DNA of 64,000 bases from Pseudomonas sp. IB20. Its GTDB lineage: Bacteria; Pseudomonadota; Gammaproteobacteria; Pseudomonadales; Pseudomonadaceae. Of the stretch, positions 12,857 to 21,048 are shown one piece after another. The translations under genes and the position numbers were made by a program. Location: positions 992,001 to 1,056,000 of the forward strand of contig NZ_CP046103.1 in assembly GCF_009707325.1 (NCBI RefSeq). The letters run 5' to 3'. The notes under the pieces were generated by a model, which did not search any database, was not told the DNA's origin, and worked only from the letters and a program-made list of their open reading frames with translations. Positions within the stretch are counted from its first letter, which is position 1. Each line of letters begins with the position of its first letter.

Positions 12857-15800
12857 TCAGTGTGTGGTCGCCAGCTCGTTGGCTGGTTTGGGCCTGTGGA
12901 AAAACTTCTCAAGGTACAAGTATATGACCGGTGTGGTGAACAGCGTCAGCGCCTGGCTCACCAGCAAGCCGCCTACTACGGCGATCCCCAGCGGCTGGCG
13001 CAGTTCCGCACCCGGGCCGGAGCCCAGCATCAACGGCACCGCGCCGAGCAAGGCGGCGAGGGTGGTCATGATGATCGGCCGGAACCGCGTGACGCAGGCT
13101 TCATAAATCGCCTCCTCGGGCGGCAGCCCACGCACACGCTGGGCGTCCAGGGCGAAGTCGATCATCAGGATGCCATTCTTCTTCACGATACCGATCAGCA
13201 ACACCAGGCCGATCAAGGCCATGATCGAAAAATCCTGGCCCAGCAGCCACAGCATGATCAGCGCACCCAAGCCCGCTGAGGGCAGGGTGGAGATGATCGT
13301 CAGCGGGTGCACAAAGCTCTCATACAGCACACCCAGGATAATGTAGACCGCCACCAGCGCCGCAAGGATCAGCCAGGGCTGGCTGGCCAACGAACTCTGG
13401 AACGCCTGGGCGGCGCCCTGGAAGGTGCCGATCATGGTCGCCGGCATGCCGATTTCGTTCTTGGCCTGGTTGAGCATGATCACCGCATCGCCCAACGCCA
13501 CGCCGGGCGCCAGGTTGAACGACAGGTTGGCCGCCGGGAACATGCCGTCATGGCTGATCGACAACGGCCCCACGGTGGGTGGATCGACTTTAGCCACTGC
13601 CGACAGCGGCACCATCTCGTTGGTCAACGGCGAGCGCAGGTAGAAGTAGTTCAGGCTTTCGGCCTTGCCGCGCTGTTGGCTGTCGAGTTCCAGCACCACT
13701 TGGTACTGGTTGATCTCGGTCTGGAACTCGTTGATCTGGCGCTGGCCGAACGCGTCATACAGCGCCTGGTCGACATCGGTGGCGGTCAGGCCGAAACGCG
13801 CGGCGGCCTGGCGGTCGATGCTGATGTGGGTGATGCTGCCGCCCAGCTGCAGGTCGTTGGACAGGTCGCGGAACGCCGGGTTGGCGCGCAGTTTTTCAGT
13901 CAGGCGCTGGGTCCAGGTGTTCAACGTCGGGCCGTCGTTACTCTTGAGCACATATTGGTACTGGGCGCGGCTGGGGCCGGAGCTGAGGTTGATGTCCTGG
14001 CCTGCGCGCAGGTACAGCACAATGCCCGGCACCGCGGCCAGTTTCGGGCGGATACGGTCGATGAACTGGCTGGCTGACACGTCACGATCACCGCGGTCTT
14101 TCAAGGCGATCCAGAAGCGGCCGTTGGCGATGGTCTGGTTACTGCCGGTGACGCCCACCGAATGGGAAAACGCCTCCACGGCTGGGTCGGCCTTGACGAT
14201 CTCGGCCAGGGCCTTGTGCTTGGCGACCATGTCCGGGTACGACACGTCGGCCGCCGCCTCGCTGGTGCCGAGTACAAAACCGGTGTCTTGCACCGGAAAG
14301 AAACCCTTGGGGATAAACACGTAGCCGACCACCGCCAACGCCAGGGTGACCATGAAGATCGCCGCCATGGTGCGTTGATGGGCCAGCGCACGGCGCAGGT
14401 TGCGGGCGTAGGCGGCGAGCAGGCGTTCGCTGAAACCGGGTTTGTCGTGGGCGTGATGGGTGGGGGCGCGCATGAACAGCGCGGCGAGGGTGGGCGCCAG
14501 GGTCAACGAAACCACGACTGAAATCAGGATGGTCGAGGTCGCCGTCAGCGCGAACTCCTTGAACAACCGCCCGACCACGCCGCCCATGAACAGCAGCGGA
14601 ATAAACGCCGCCACCAGTGAGAAACTGATGGACACCACGGTAAAGCCAATCTCGCCGGAACCTTTGATCGCCGCCTCGCGTTTGCTCAGGCCCGCTTCCA
14701 GGTGCCGGTGAATGTTCTCCACCACCACGATGGCGTCGTCCACCACAAAACCCACGGAAATCACGATCGCCACCAAGGTCAGGTTGTTCAGGCTGAAACC
14801 CATCAGGTACATCAAGGCGAAACTGGCGATCAGCGACACGCCGAGCACGCTGGACACAATCAGCGTCGCCGACAATTGGCGCAGGAACAGCGCCATCACC
14901 GCCACCACCAGCAAGATGGCGATCAGCAAGGTGACTTCCACTTCATGCAGGGACGCGCGGATGGTCTTAGTACGGTCGGTTAACACGCTGACCTGCACCG
15001 AAGCGGGCAGCATGCCTTCCAGGCGCGGCAGTTCGGCTTGAATGCGGTCCACGGTCTCTACGATGTTGGCGCCGGGCTGGCGCGAAATCACCAGGTTGAC
15101 CCCAGGTGTGTCGCCGGACCAGGCCTGCACGTAGGCGTTTTCCGAACCCTTGATGACTTTTGCGACGTCACGCAGTTGAACCGGCGCGCCGTTCTTGTAG
15201 GAAACGATCAACTGGCCGTATTCATCCGGGTGAAACAGCTGGTCGTTGGTGGACAGGGTCGACACGCTGTTCTCGCCGTAGATCGCGCCCTTGGCCAGGT
15301 TCAAGCTGGATTGCTGGATCGCCACGCGCACGTCGGCGAGGGTCAGGCCAATCGCCGCGAGTTTGTCGGGCGAGGCCTGTACGCGAATCGCCGGGCGTTG
15401 TTGGCCGGTGATGTTGATCTGGCCGACGCCGTCGATCTGGCTGATCTGGCGGGCCAGCAAGGTTTCTACGTAGTCACTCAGCTCGGTGCTGGGCATGCTG
15501 TCGGAGCTGACGCTGAGGATCAGCACCGGGCTGTCTGCCGGGTTGACCTTCTTCCAGGTCGGCAGGCTCGGCATGTCGCTGGGCAACTTGCCGGAGGCGG
15601 TGTTGATCGCCGCCTGCACTTCTTGCGCGGCGGTGTCGATGCTCTTGTTCAGGGTGAATTGCAGGGTCAGCAGGCTTGAGCCCAAGGCGCTGCTGGAAGT
15701 CATTTGGGTCATGCCAGGGATGGCACTGAATTGCACCTCCAGGGGCGTTGCCACCGACGAGGCCATGGTGTCCGGGCTGGCGCCGGGCAGTTGCGCGGTG

Positions 15801-15952
15801 ACCTGGATCGTCGGGAATTCCGCTTCCGGCAGTGGCGCAACGGCCAGGCGCGGGAAGGCAATGATGCCCAACAGTACCAGGGCAAAGGTCAGCAGCAGGG
15901 TGGCGACCGGGTGATCAACGCACCAGGCGGACGGCGAGCGGTTGGCGCTCAT
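12857..15952 (-). CDS. RND multidrug efflux pump, MdtC/MuxC-like
   Basis: At 1031 residues this is a full-length HAE1-type inner-membrane proton/drug antiporter. The N-terminus (PSAWCVDHPVATLLLTFALV) is the first membrane helix. The paired Asp of the proton relay is visible in SVGFVVDDAIVVVENIHRH. The second half repeats the fold (SIMALIGLVLLIGIVKKNGILMIDFA). It resembles the MdtC branch, but only one RND subunit is present, where MdtBC systems have two. The ATG overlaps the stop of the fusion-protein gene by 4 bases. No outer-membrane factor gene lies in this operon, so it may borrow an OprM or TolC-like channel. Confidence 0.93.
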   Translation of the reverse strand: MSANRSPSAWCVDHPVATLLLTFALVLLGIIAFPRLAVAPLPEAEFPTIQVTAQLPGASPDTMASSVATPLEVQFSAIPGMTQMTSSSALGSSLLTLQFTLNKSIDTAAQEVQAAINTASGKLPSDMPSLPTWKKVNPADSPVLILSVSSDSMPSTELSDYVETLLARQISQIDGVGQINITGQQRPAIRVQASPDKLAAIGLTLADVRVAIQQSSLNLAKGAIYGENSVSTLSTNDQLFHPDEYGQLIVSYKNGAPVQLRDVAKVIKGSENAYVQAWSGDTPGVNLVISRQPGANIVETVDRIQAELPRLEGMLPASVQVSVLTDRTKTIRASLHEVEVTLLIAILLVVAVMALFLRQLSATLIVSSVLGVSLIASFALMYLMGFSLNNLTLVAIVISVGFVVDDAIVVVENIHRHLEAGLSKREAAIKGSGEIGFTVVSISFSLVAAFIPLLFMGGVVGRLFKEFALTATSTILISVVVSLTLAPTLAALFMRAPTHHAHDKPGFSERLLAAYARNLRRALAHQRTMAAIFMVTLALAVVGYVFIPKGFFPVQDTGFVLGTSEAAADVSYPDMVAKHKALAEIVKADPAVEAFSHSVGVTGSNQTIANGRFWIALKDRGDRDVSASQFIDRIRPKLAAVPGIVLYLRAGQDINLSSGPSRAQYQYVLKSNDGPTLNTWTQRLTEKLRANPAFRDLSNDLQLGGSITHISIDRQAAARFGLTATDVDQALYDAFGQRQINEFQTEINQYQVVLELDSQQRGKAESLNYFYLRSPLTNEMVPLSAVAKVDPPTVGPLSISHDGMFPAANLSFNLAPGVALGDAVIMLNQAKNEIGMPATMIGTFQGAAQAFQSSLASQPWLILAALVAVYIILGVLYESFVHPLTIISTLPSAGLGALIMLWLLGQDFSIMALIGLVLLIGIVKKNGILMIDFALDAQRVRGLPPEEAIYEACVTRFRPIIMTTLAALLGAVPLMLGSGPGAELRQPLGIAVVGGLLVSQALTLFTTPVIYLYLEKFFHRPKPANELATTH

Positions 15953-17115
15953 GGCTGCACCTTGGCGTCGACGGTCTGGATCACTTGCGGCGGTTCCTTG
16001 AGTACTTCTACCTGGGCACCGGCTTTGAGCCGCGACTGGCCATCGCTGACCAGCACATCACCGGCCTGTACGCCCTTGATGATGTTCACATCGCTGTTCT
16101 GATAAGTGACTTGCACCGGCACACTCTCGACCTTGTCACCCTTGACCCGGTACACAAAGTGCGAGTCCAGGCCGCGTTGCACCACGGTGGGTGGGACCAC
16201 CAGGGCATTTTTGTCGAGGGCGGTCTGGATCTTGATGGTTACCAACTGGCCCGGCCACAGGCGCTGCGAGGCATTCTTGAATTCGGCCTTGGCGCGCAGG
16301 GTGCCGGTGGTGGAGCTGATCTGGTTGTCGATCAGGCTCAAGTGGCCTTCGCCGAGCAAGTCGCCGGTCTGGCCGTCGGTGTCGGCCCCCATGTAGGCAT
16401 CGACGCTGGCCGGGGTAGGCGCTGCGATCAGGCCTTGCAGGGTTGGCAGCATTTGTTGCGGCAATGAGAACTCCACGGCAATCGGGTCGATTTGCGTGAC
16501 GGAGAACAGGCCCTGGGTATCACTCATGCGCAGGAAGTTGCCTTCATCCACGGTGCGAATGCCGACTCGGCCGGTGACGGGAGAGCGAATCTGGGTGTAG
16601 GAAAGCTGTACCAGGGCCGAGTCAATCGCGGCCTGATTACCTTGCGCTGTGGCTTTCAGTTGGTTGACCAAGGCTTGTTGCTGGTCGTAGGTCTGTTTCG
16701 ACACGCCGTCGTCGATGCTCAGTTCCTTGTAACGCTTGAGGTTGACCTGCGCCACTTGCAGCTGCGCCTGGCTTTCCCCCAGTTGCGCCCTGGCCTGGTC
16801 GAGGCTGGCGCGGATCGAGCGATCATCAATGGTGGCCAGCAGGTCGCCGGTTTTGACCAGTTGACCTTCCTTGACCAGCAATTGGGTGAGGATGCCGTCG
16901 ATTTGCGGGCGAATCATCACGCTGTGCAACGACAGCACCGAGCCGATCCCGCTGACAAAGCGGGGGATGTCCTGCTGTACAACGCTGACCACGCGTACCG
17001 GGATGGCGGTCGGCGCCGCCAGTTTGGTCTTGGCCGGCCGGGTCAGGGCCCAGGCTGCAATCGCCACTACCACGAGGACGCCCACGATCAGGACGGTTTT
17101 TCGTTGAATGTGCAT
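15949..17115 (-). CDS. Periplasmic membrane fusion protein, MdtA-like
   Basis: This 388-residue adaptor joins the RND pump to an outer-membrane channel. It has one N-terminal membrane anchor (RKTVLIVGVLVVVAIAAWAL), then a lipoyl half (ILTQLLVKEGQLVKTGDLLATID), an alpha-helical hairpin rich in Gln and Ala, the second lipoyl half (IRSPVTGRVGIRTVDEGN) and beta-barrel and membrane-proximal domains. A TTG at 17136 would extend it by seven residues; ATG 17115 is preferred. It is the first gene of a four-gene operon with the pump, regulator and kinase. Confidence 0.92.
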   Translation of the reverse strand: MHIQRKTVLIVGVLVVVAIAAWALTRPAKTKLAAPTAIPVRVVSVVQQDIPRFVSGIGSVLSLHSVMIRPQIDGILTQLLVKEGQLVKTGDLLATIDDRSIRASLDQARAQLGESQAQLQVAQVNLKRYKELSIDDGVSKQTYDQQQALVNQLKATAQGNQAAIDSALVQLSYTQIRSPVTGRVGIRTVDEGNFLRMSDTQGLFSVTQIDPIAVEFSLPQQMLPTLQGLIAAPTPASVDAYMGADTDGQTGDLLGEGHLSLIDNQISSTTGTLRAKAEFKNASQRLWPGQLVTIKIQTALDKNALVVPPTVVQRGLDSHFVYRVKGDKVESVPVQVTYQNSDVNIIKGVQAGDVLVSDGQSRLKAGAQVEVLKEPPQVIQTVDAKVQP

Positions 17116-17196
17116 GGGGATGGGGCGCCGGGGCAAAGGGTTGGGAGAATGAAAGGTCTTTATAGCCCGCCAACCCGGTCAGCACGGTGACTGCTA

Positions 17197-17214
17197 ACTG
17201 ACAGCGCTGTCAGT
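17197..17214. promoter_or_regulatory. Palindromic operator, probably for the adjacent CusR/CopR-type regulator
   Basis: ACTGACAGCGCTGTCAGT is a perfect 18-bp palindrome in the gap between the divergent fusion-protein gene and the small + strand gene. Its core TGACA-N4-TGTCA has the half-sites and spacing known for CusR/CopR-family boxes. It lies 82 bp upstream of the fusion-protein ATG, where an operator is expected. Binding is inferred. Confidence 0.65.
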
Positions 17215-17242
17215 AAAGTCCAACCATTCGTACCAGCGGTGG

Positions 17243-17270
17243 TTAAAGATCCGAAGCGCGCAGGTATACT
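17243..17270 (+). promoter_or_regulatory. Candidate sigma-70 promoter for the 77-residue protein
   Basis: A TATACT -10 element (17265-17270) lies 16 bp after TTAAAG (17243-17248), a weak -35 element. It is 60 bp before the ATG at 17331. The -10 match is good and the -35 match is poor. Confidence 0.4.
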
Positions 17271-17330
17271 GCGCGCCAGTGTGGCCCGCAAGCCGGCCCC
17301 GCCTCATTTTTTGCACGCTCCGGAGCTTCC

Positions 17331-17564
17331 ATGACTTCCCCGACACAATCCCCTGTTGAAGCGGCCGACCTCGTCGATCCGGCCGACGCTCAAAGCGTTG
17401 AACAAGCCGAGATCCCGGCGTTCAAGTTCCCGTTTAAACCGGGTGAGTTGGCTGGAGCCAAGAATGCCGCCCAGCCTTGGTACAAGAATGGCGCCAAAAA
17501 CGGCCATACCAAGTCCCCAGGCATGGCCCCGCCAGGCACTCGCCGTTCGATGGGTAAACGCTGA
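17331..17564 (+). CDS. Small conserved Pseudomonas protein of unknown function
   Basis: A 77-residue soluble protein with an acidic N-terminal third and a basic, Gly/Pro-rich C-terminus (PWYKNGAKNGHTKSPGMAPPGTRRSMGKR). There is no signal peptide or membrane segment. A Shine-Dalgarno-like CTCCGGAG lies upstream. From memory the C-terminal half resembles short hypothetical proteins widespread in Pseudomonas; no function is known to me. The Trp-Tyr-Lys-Asn motif and basic tail would suit nucleic-acid or ribosome contact, but that is speculation. Confidence 0.75.
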   Translation: MTSPTQSPVEAADLVDPADAQSVEQAEIPAFKFPFKPGELAGAKNAAQPWYKNGAKNGHTKSPGMAPPGTRRSMGKR

Positions 17565-17725
17565 GAGTAATGTGTCGGACGCTGTATCGGCTTTTGCCTA
17601 CGTGGTTCGCTGACGTTTCTGATTGTAGGTCCACGACCGTTTCTTGAAAGTTTGCACTGCCTCTTTACCACCCCCACGTTTTTACAGGGGAAGGAGGTTG
17701 GTCTTTCCGGAAAAGGACGTTTCCC

Positions 17726-18391
17726 GTGGCTCTGATTTGCCTCTATGCAGCGCTTGCGCTATTGCTGTCGGTCGATACCGTTGCGGCCAGTGACCCCCCG
17801 CGGCGCGAAATCCGCTTCGCGGTTGTTGCGCACTTCCCCCCCTTCCAGAGCCGCAGCCCGCAAGGGCAACTGGTCGGTGTGAACATCGAATTGGGCAATG
17901 CCCTTTGCAGGCAGTTGAATGTGCGTTGTACCTGGGTCGACCAGGTCCTTGTCGAGAATTTCTCCGCCCTTGAAGCCAGGCAATTTGACGCGATCATGGG
18001 CATAGCGCCTACGTCCAATCGGCGGCGATGGGTGAGCTTTACCGATGAACTCTATGCGTTCACCACGCGGCTGGTTGGCCGCAGGGCGTCAGGCCTGACG
18101 CCTACCGTACGCTCGCTCAAGGGCAAGCGTGTCGGAGTGTTACTGGGAAGTAATCGTGAAGCTTTCGCCCGTTCGCAGTGGGCGCCCAAGGGGGTCATCA
18201 TCAAGAGCTTCTGGCTGATTGACGAGGTGATCCGCAGCCTGGTGGCAGGCGAAATCGACGCTACCCTGCAAGGCCCCGTGGAATTGCGTGAGTCACTGCT
18301 CGACACCTCCCACGGTCGCGATTTTGCCTTCCTGGGCCCCGAAGTCTCGAAAACGCGGGGGAGTCGCCAAATGCAGTCTGGCCGACATTAA
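17726..18391 (+). pseudogene. Truncated periplasmic amino-acid-binding-type protein (SBP family 3)
   Basis: The frame starts at GTG 17726, with AAAAGGA 8 bases upstream. It encodes a signal peptide (LICLYAALALLLSVDTVAA) and most of a family-3 solute-binding domain: IRFAVVAHFPPFQS, GVNIELGNALCRQLN, FDAIMGIAPTSNRRRWVSFTDELY, LKGKRVGVLLGSN. Homology stops at about residue 205 (FLGPEVSKTRG). It then reads a short out-of-frame tail into the remnant of a RidA-like gene and stops at 18391. The final strand and helix of the fold are missing, so it is probably non-functional. A deletion joining two genes explains the structure. Confidence 0.8.
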
Positions 18392-18524
18392 GGAGTTTGC
18401 TGCGATGAACAGCGTCTATGCCGGCTACTTCCCGGCGGACCGCCTTCCGACCCGCACGACCTTCGCTGCCGGCAAGCTGTTGGCGGGCGCGCGGATCGAA
18501 ATCGAGTGCCTGGCCAGCCTTTAA
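18363..18524 (+). pseudogene. 3' remnant of a RidA/YjgF-family gene
   Basis: In the +3 frame, bases from about 18363 encode AKCSLADIKEFAAMNSVYAG and then FPADRLPTRTTFAAG and KLLAGARIEIECLASL. This is the C-terminal third of a RidA (enamine/imine deaminase) protein, including the Arg of the PTRTT segment. No start codon or N-terminal part is present. It is fused out of frame to the truncated binding protein. Its stop overlaps the convergent YkgJ-family gene's stop. Confidence 0.75.
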
Positions 18525-19261
18525 GCCCGCAACGAAATAAACGCGTAGTTGGCCGGCACCTGGGTGGCAATCTGGGCGCCGGCATCCAGCAGTTGTTCGG
18601 CGATGTCCATGCCGGACACATGAAACACCCACTCATTGGCCACGGACGGTTGTTCAAGCGCCAATTCGATCGCTTGGGCAAAGGCGTTCATGTCCGGCAA
18701 GTACGCGGTAAACCCGTCGCCCTTGAGCGCGGTGGTGCAAATGCCCAGCAAAGCGCACACCGCCTCCTTGGTCTGCACGTCATCGCGGTCGGCCTGGCGC
18801 GAGCGGCGGATCAGCTCAGCCAGCTCCTGATCCATCAACTCGCCACCGACGATCAACGCGGGGCCTTGCTCCCAGGACTCCGGCGGGCAGTCTTTGGCGC
18901 CAGGGTTGAGCGGGATATGCGGGTTGATTTCCATCGGATAGATGCGACACACCAGCGGGCGACGTTCATAAATGCCGCAGCGGTTGTCTTCGTCAAGATT
19001 CCGGCAGCGCCCGGCGTTGTAAGCGGCAAAGGTGATTGCCACGAACGCCTCGGTAGTACCGCTGGGCACCACCACCGAACGGCGCTCGGCGTGCTCGCGT
19101 TGTTGCGGGGGCAAACCCAGGCCATTGCCGAGAAAACCCTCCACCAGCACGATGACGTTACCGCCGTCAGCCGCCCAGCTGCGGGCCTCTTCGAGGGTCA
19201 GGGGCACATGGTGGTCGGTGCAGCATTTGCCGCAACCCACGCAGGAAAAGTGAGTGTTCAT
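18521..19261 (-). CDS. YkgJ-family cysteine-cluster protein
   Basis: A 246-residue protein with the family's N-terminal CxxCxxCC motif (FSCVGCGKCCTDHH). A second cysteine set, CRNLDEDNRCGIYERRPLVCRIYP, is expected to bind Fe-S or zinc. There is no signal peptide. The molecular role of the family is not established; some members are linked to metal or redox handling. It is not clearly in an operon with its neighbours. Confidence 0.85.
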   Translation of the reverse strand: MNTHFSCVGCGKCCTDHHVPLTLEEARSWAADGGNVIVLVEGFLGNGLGLPPQQREHAERRSVVVPSGTTEAFVAITFAAYNAGRCRNLDEDNRCGIYERRPLVCRIYPMEINPHIPLNPGAKDCPPESWEQGPALIVGGELMDQELAELIRRSRQADRDDVQTKEAVCALLGICTTALKGDGFTAYLPDMNAFAQAIELALEQPSVANEWVFHVSGMDIAEQLLDAGAQIATQVPANYAFISLRA

Positions 19262-19369
19262 GGAGGATCTGTCACCAGGCTAGGTCAGAGGGCACTCTTG
19301 AACAGTGACGGGTTTTTGCCTCTATGCACTGTTCAGGCTCTTGCGAAGCAAGTTATGCGCCAGTGCCGG

Positions 19370-19852
19370 TCAGCCCTCGGGTACCCGGTCGCGCAACACA
19401 AAGACCATGCCGGCGCTTTCATAGAGTTGCCGGGCGCGCAGGTTGCTCTCGCGCACCTTGAGGTCGACGTAGGGTTCGCCGCGCTGCTTGAATACCTCAA
19501 AGGTGTGCAGCAACAAGGCGCGGCCCAGCCCCTGGCCTTGGGCGCAGGGATGTACGCAGAGGTTTTTGATAAACGCACTGGTCCAGCATTGGGCCACGCC
19601 GAGAATGCCGTCGCCATTACTGACCACCAGGCACAGCGTCGGGTCGAATTCGGCATCGGTGACGAACCGGTGTTGCCATTGCTCCAGGCTGTCGACGCGG
19701 CCGCCGCCTTGGTCTTGGGCCATGCGCAACACGGCATGAATCGCTGGGGCCAGCTCTGCGCGGTAATGATCCAGCTGCGTGCCCACCGGCCACTGCGGCG
19801 CGGGCAGGCGGGTGGTGAGGTCGCGGCGTAGCAGTTGGAAGTATTCCGCCAC
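19370..19852 (-). CDS. GNAT-family N-acetyltransferase
   Basis: A 160-residue protein with the GNAT fold. Residues 85-95 form the central strand (VAQCWTSAFIKNLCVHP), followed by the acetyl-CoA pyrophosphate loop QGQGLGRALL. The last helix carries NLRARQLYESAGMVFV, the usual motif B. The substrate is unknown. It starts 3 bases after the cheV stop, so the two are probably cotranscribed. Confidence 0.87.
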   Translation of the reverse strand: MAEYFQLLRRDLTTRLPAPQWPVGTQLDHYRAELAPAIHAVLRMAQDQGGGRVDSLEQWQHRFVTDAEFDPTLCLVVSNGDGILGVAQCWTSAFIKNLCVHPCAQGQGLGRALLLHTFEVFKQRGEPYVDLKVRESNLRARQLYESAGMVFVLRDRVPEG

Positions 19853-19855
19853 CGG

Positions 19856-20758
19856 CTACAGGCCCTTTTGCGCCACGTGTTTTGCAGCGACGACCAGGCA
19901 CTTGGTCAGTTCAGGCGACGAGAATTTGGTCAGCACTGCGTCGGCACCTGCCAGCCGCGCCTTTTCACTGTTCATCGCACTGTCCAGGGAGGTGTGCAGC
20001 AGCACGTAAAGCTCCTGGAAGTCCGGGGTTTCGCGCAAAGTGCGGGTGAGGGCGTAACCGTCCATTTCGGACATTTCGATGTCCGACACCACTACGTTGA
20101 TCTGCCGGGCCGTGCCTTGCAGCTCGAGCAGCACATCGATGGCTTCCTTGGCGCTGCGGGCGGTGTGGCAGGTCAGGCCGAGGTTGCGCAAGGTGTGTAC
20201 CGACTGCTGCAGGGCGACCTGGCTGTCGTCCACCACCAGAATCCGCGCATTGCCGAGTACTTCGGCCTCTTCCATGGTCAGGTCGGTCGGCGCCGCTTCA
20301 GCCGGTGCCGGGGCGATGCCGTGGATGACCTTTTCGATATCCAGCACCTGCACCAGCCCGCCTTCGACTTGGGTGACCCCAGTGATGAACGAGCGATTGC
20401 CGCCGGAGCCATACGGTGGCGGGCGTATATCGGTGGTCAGGCAGTGCACGATCTTGCTCACCGCCTGCACATGCAGGCCCTGCTTGGAGCGGCTGACGTC
20501 GGTGACGATTAGGCAGCCGCCATTCGGGTCTGCCAGGGGCATTTCGCCCAGGGCTCGGCTCAGGTCGATCACCGACAGCGAAGCACCGCGCAGCGTGGCG
20601 ATGCCCTTAACGTGAGGGTGAGACTCGGGCAGCTTGGTCAGCGGCGGGCAGGGGATGATTTCACTGACTTTCAGCAGGTTGATCGCCATCAGCTTGCCGC
20701 TGCGCAAGGTAAAGAGCAGAAGCGAGAGTGAATCTGCGCGGGCTTTGGTGGTGGACAT
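19856..20758 (-). CDS. cheV: Chemotaxis coupling protein CheV
   Basis: A 300-residue fusion of a CheW-like coupling domain (about residues 10-145, VSEIIPCPPLTKLPESHPHV then GIATLRGASLSVIDLSRAL) and a C-terminal receiver domain. The receiver has the acidic pair ILVVDDSQVA, the phospho-acceptor Asp in VVVSDIEMSEMDG and the conserved Lys in ADAVLTKFSSPEL. CheV couples CheA to receptors and adjusts signalling by phosphorylation. No other chemotaxis genes lie nearby, as is common for orphan cheV genes in Pseudomonas. Confidence 0.9.
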   Translation of the reverse strand: MSTTKARADSLSLLLFTLRSGKLMAINLLKVSEIIPCPPLTKLPESHPHVKGIATLRGASLSVIDLSRALGEMPLADPNGGCLIVTDVSRSKQGLHVQAVSKIVHCLTTDIRPPPYGSGGNRSFITGVTQVEGGLVQVLDIEKVIHGIAPAPAEAAPTDLTMEEAEVLGNARILVVDDSQVALQQSVHTLRNLGLTCHTARSAKEAIDVLLELQGTARQINVVVSDIEMSEMDGYALTRTLRETPDFQELYVLLHTSLDSAMNSEKARLAGADAVLTKFSSPELTKCLVVAAKHVAQKGL

Positions 20759-20787
20759 AAAAACCTTCTGTGGATCAGGGATGACGA

Positions 20788-21048
20788 TCTATAGAGGGTT
20801 ATCGACTTGGGCGCGCCAGGCTTTAACCGGATTTGTGTGGGGGAGTGTGTCAGCCCTTCCATACCTGTGGGTTCACCAAGTCCTGCGGGCGCTGACCCAG
20901 CAAGGCACTGCGCAGGTGTCTATAGAGGGTTATCGACTTGGGCGCGCCAGGCTTTAACCGGATTTGTGTGGGGGAGTGTGTCAGCCCTTCCATACCTGTG
21001 GGTTCACCAAGTCCTGCGGGCGCTGACCCAGCAAGGCACTGCGCAGGT
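20788..21048. repeat. 131-bp-period tandem duplication at the 3' end of the 2-hydroxyacid dehydrogenase gene
   Basis: Bases 20788-20917 and 20919-21048 are identical over 130 bp with one extra G between them. The unit carries the last 22 codons or so of the dehydrogenase, its stop, and about 60 bp beyond. The full gene uses the copy at 20981-21048, and the outer copy is a stranded gene tail between it and cheV. Confidence 0.93.
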
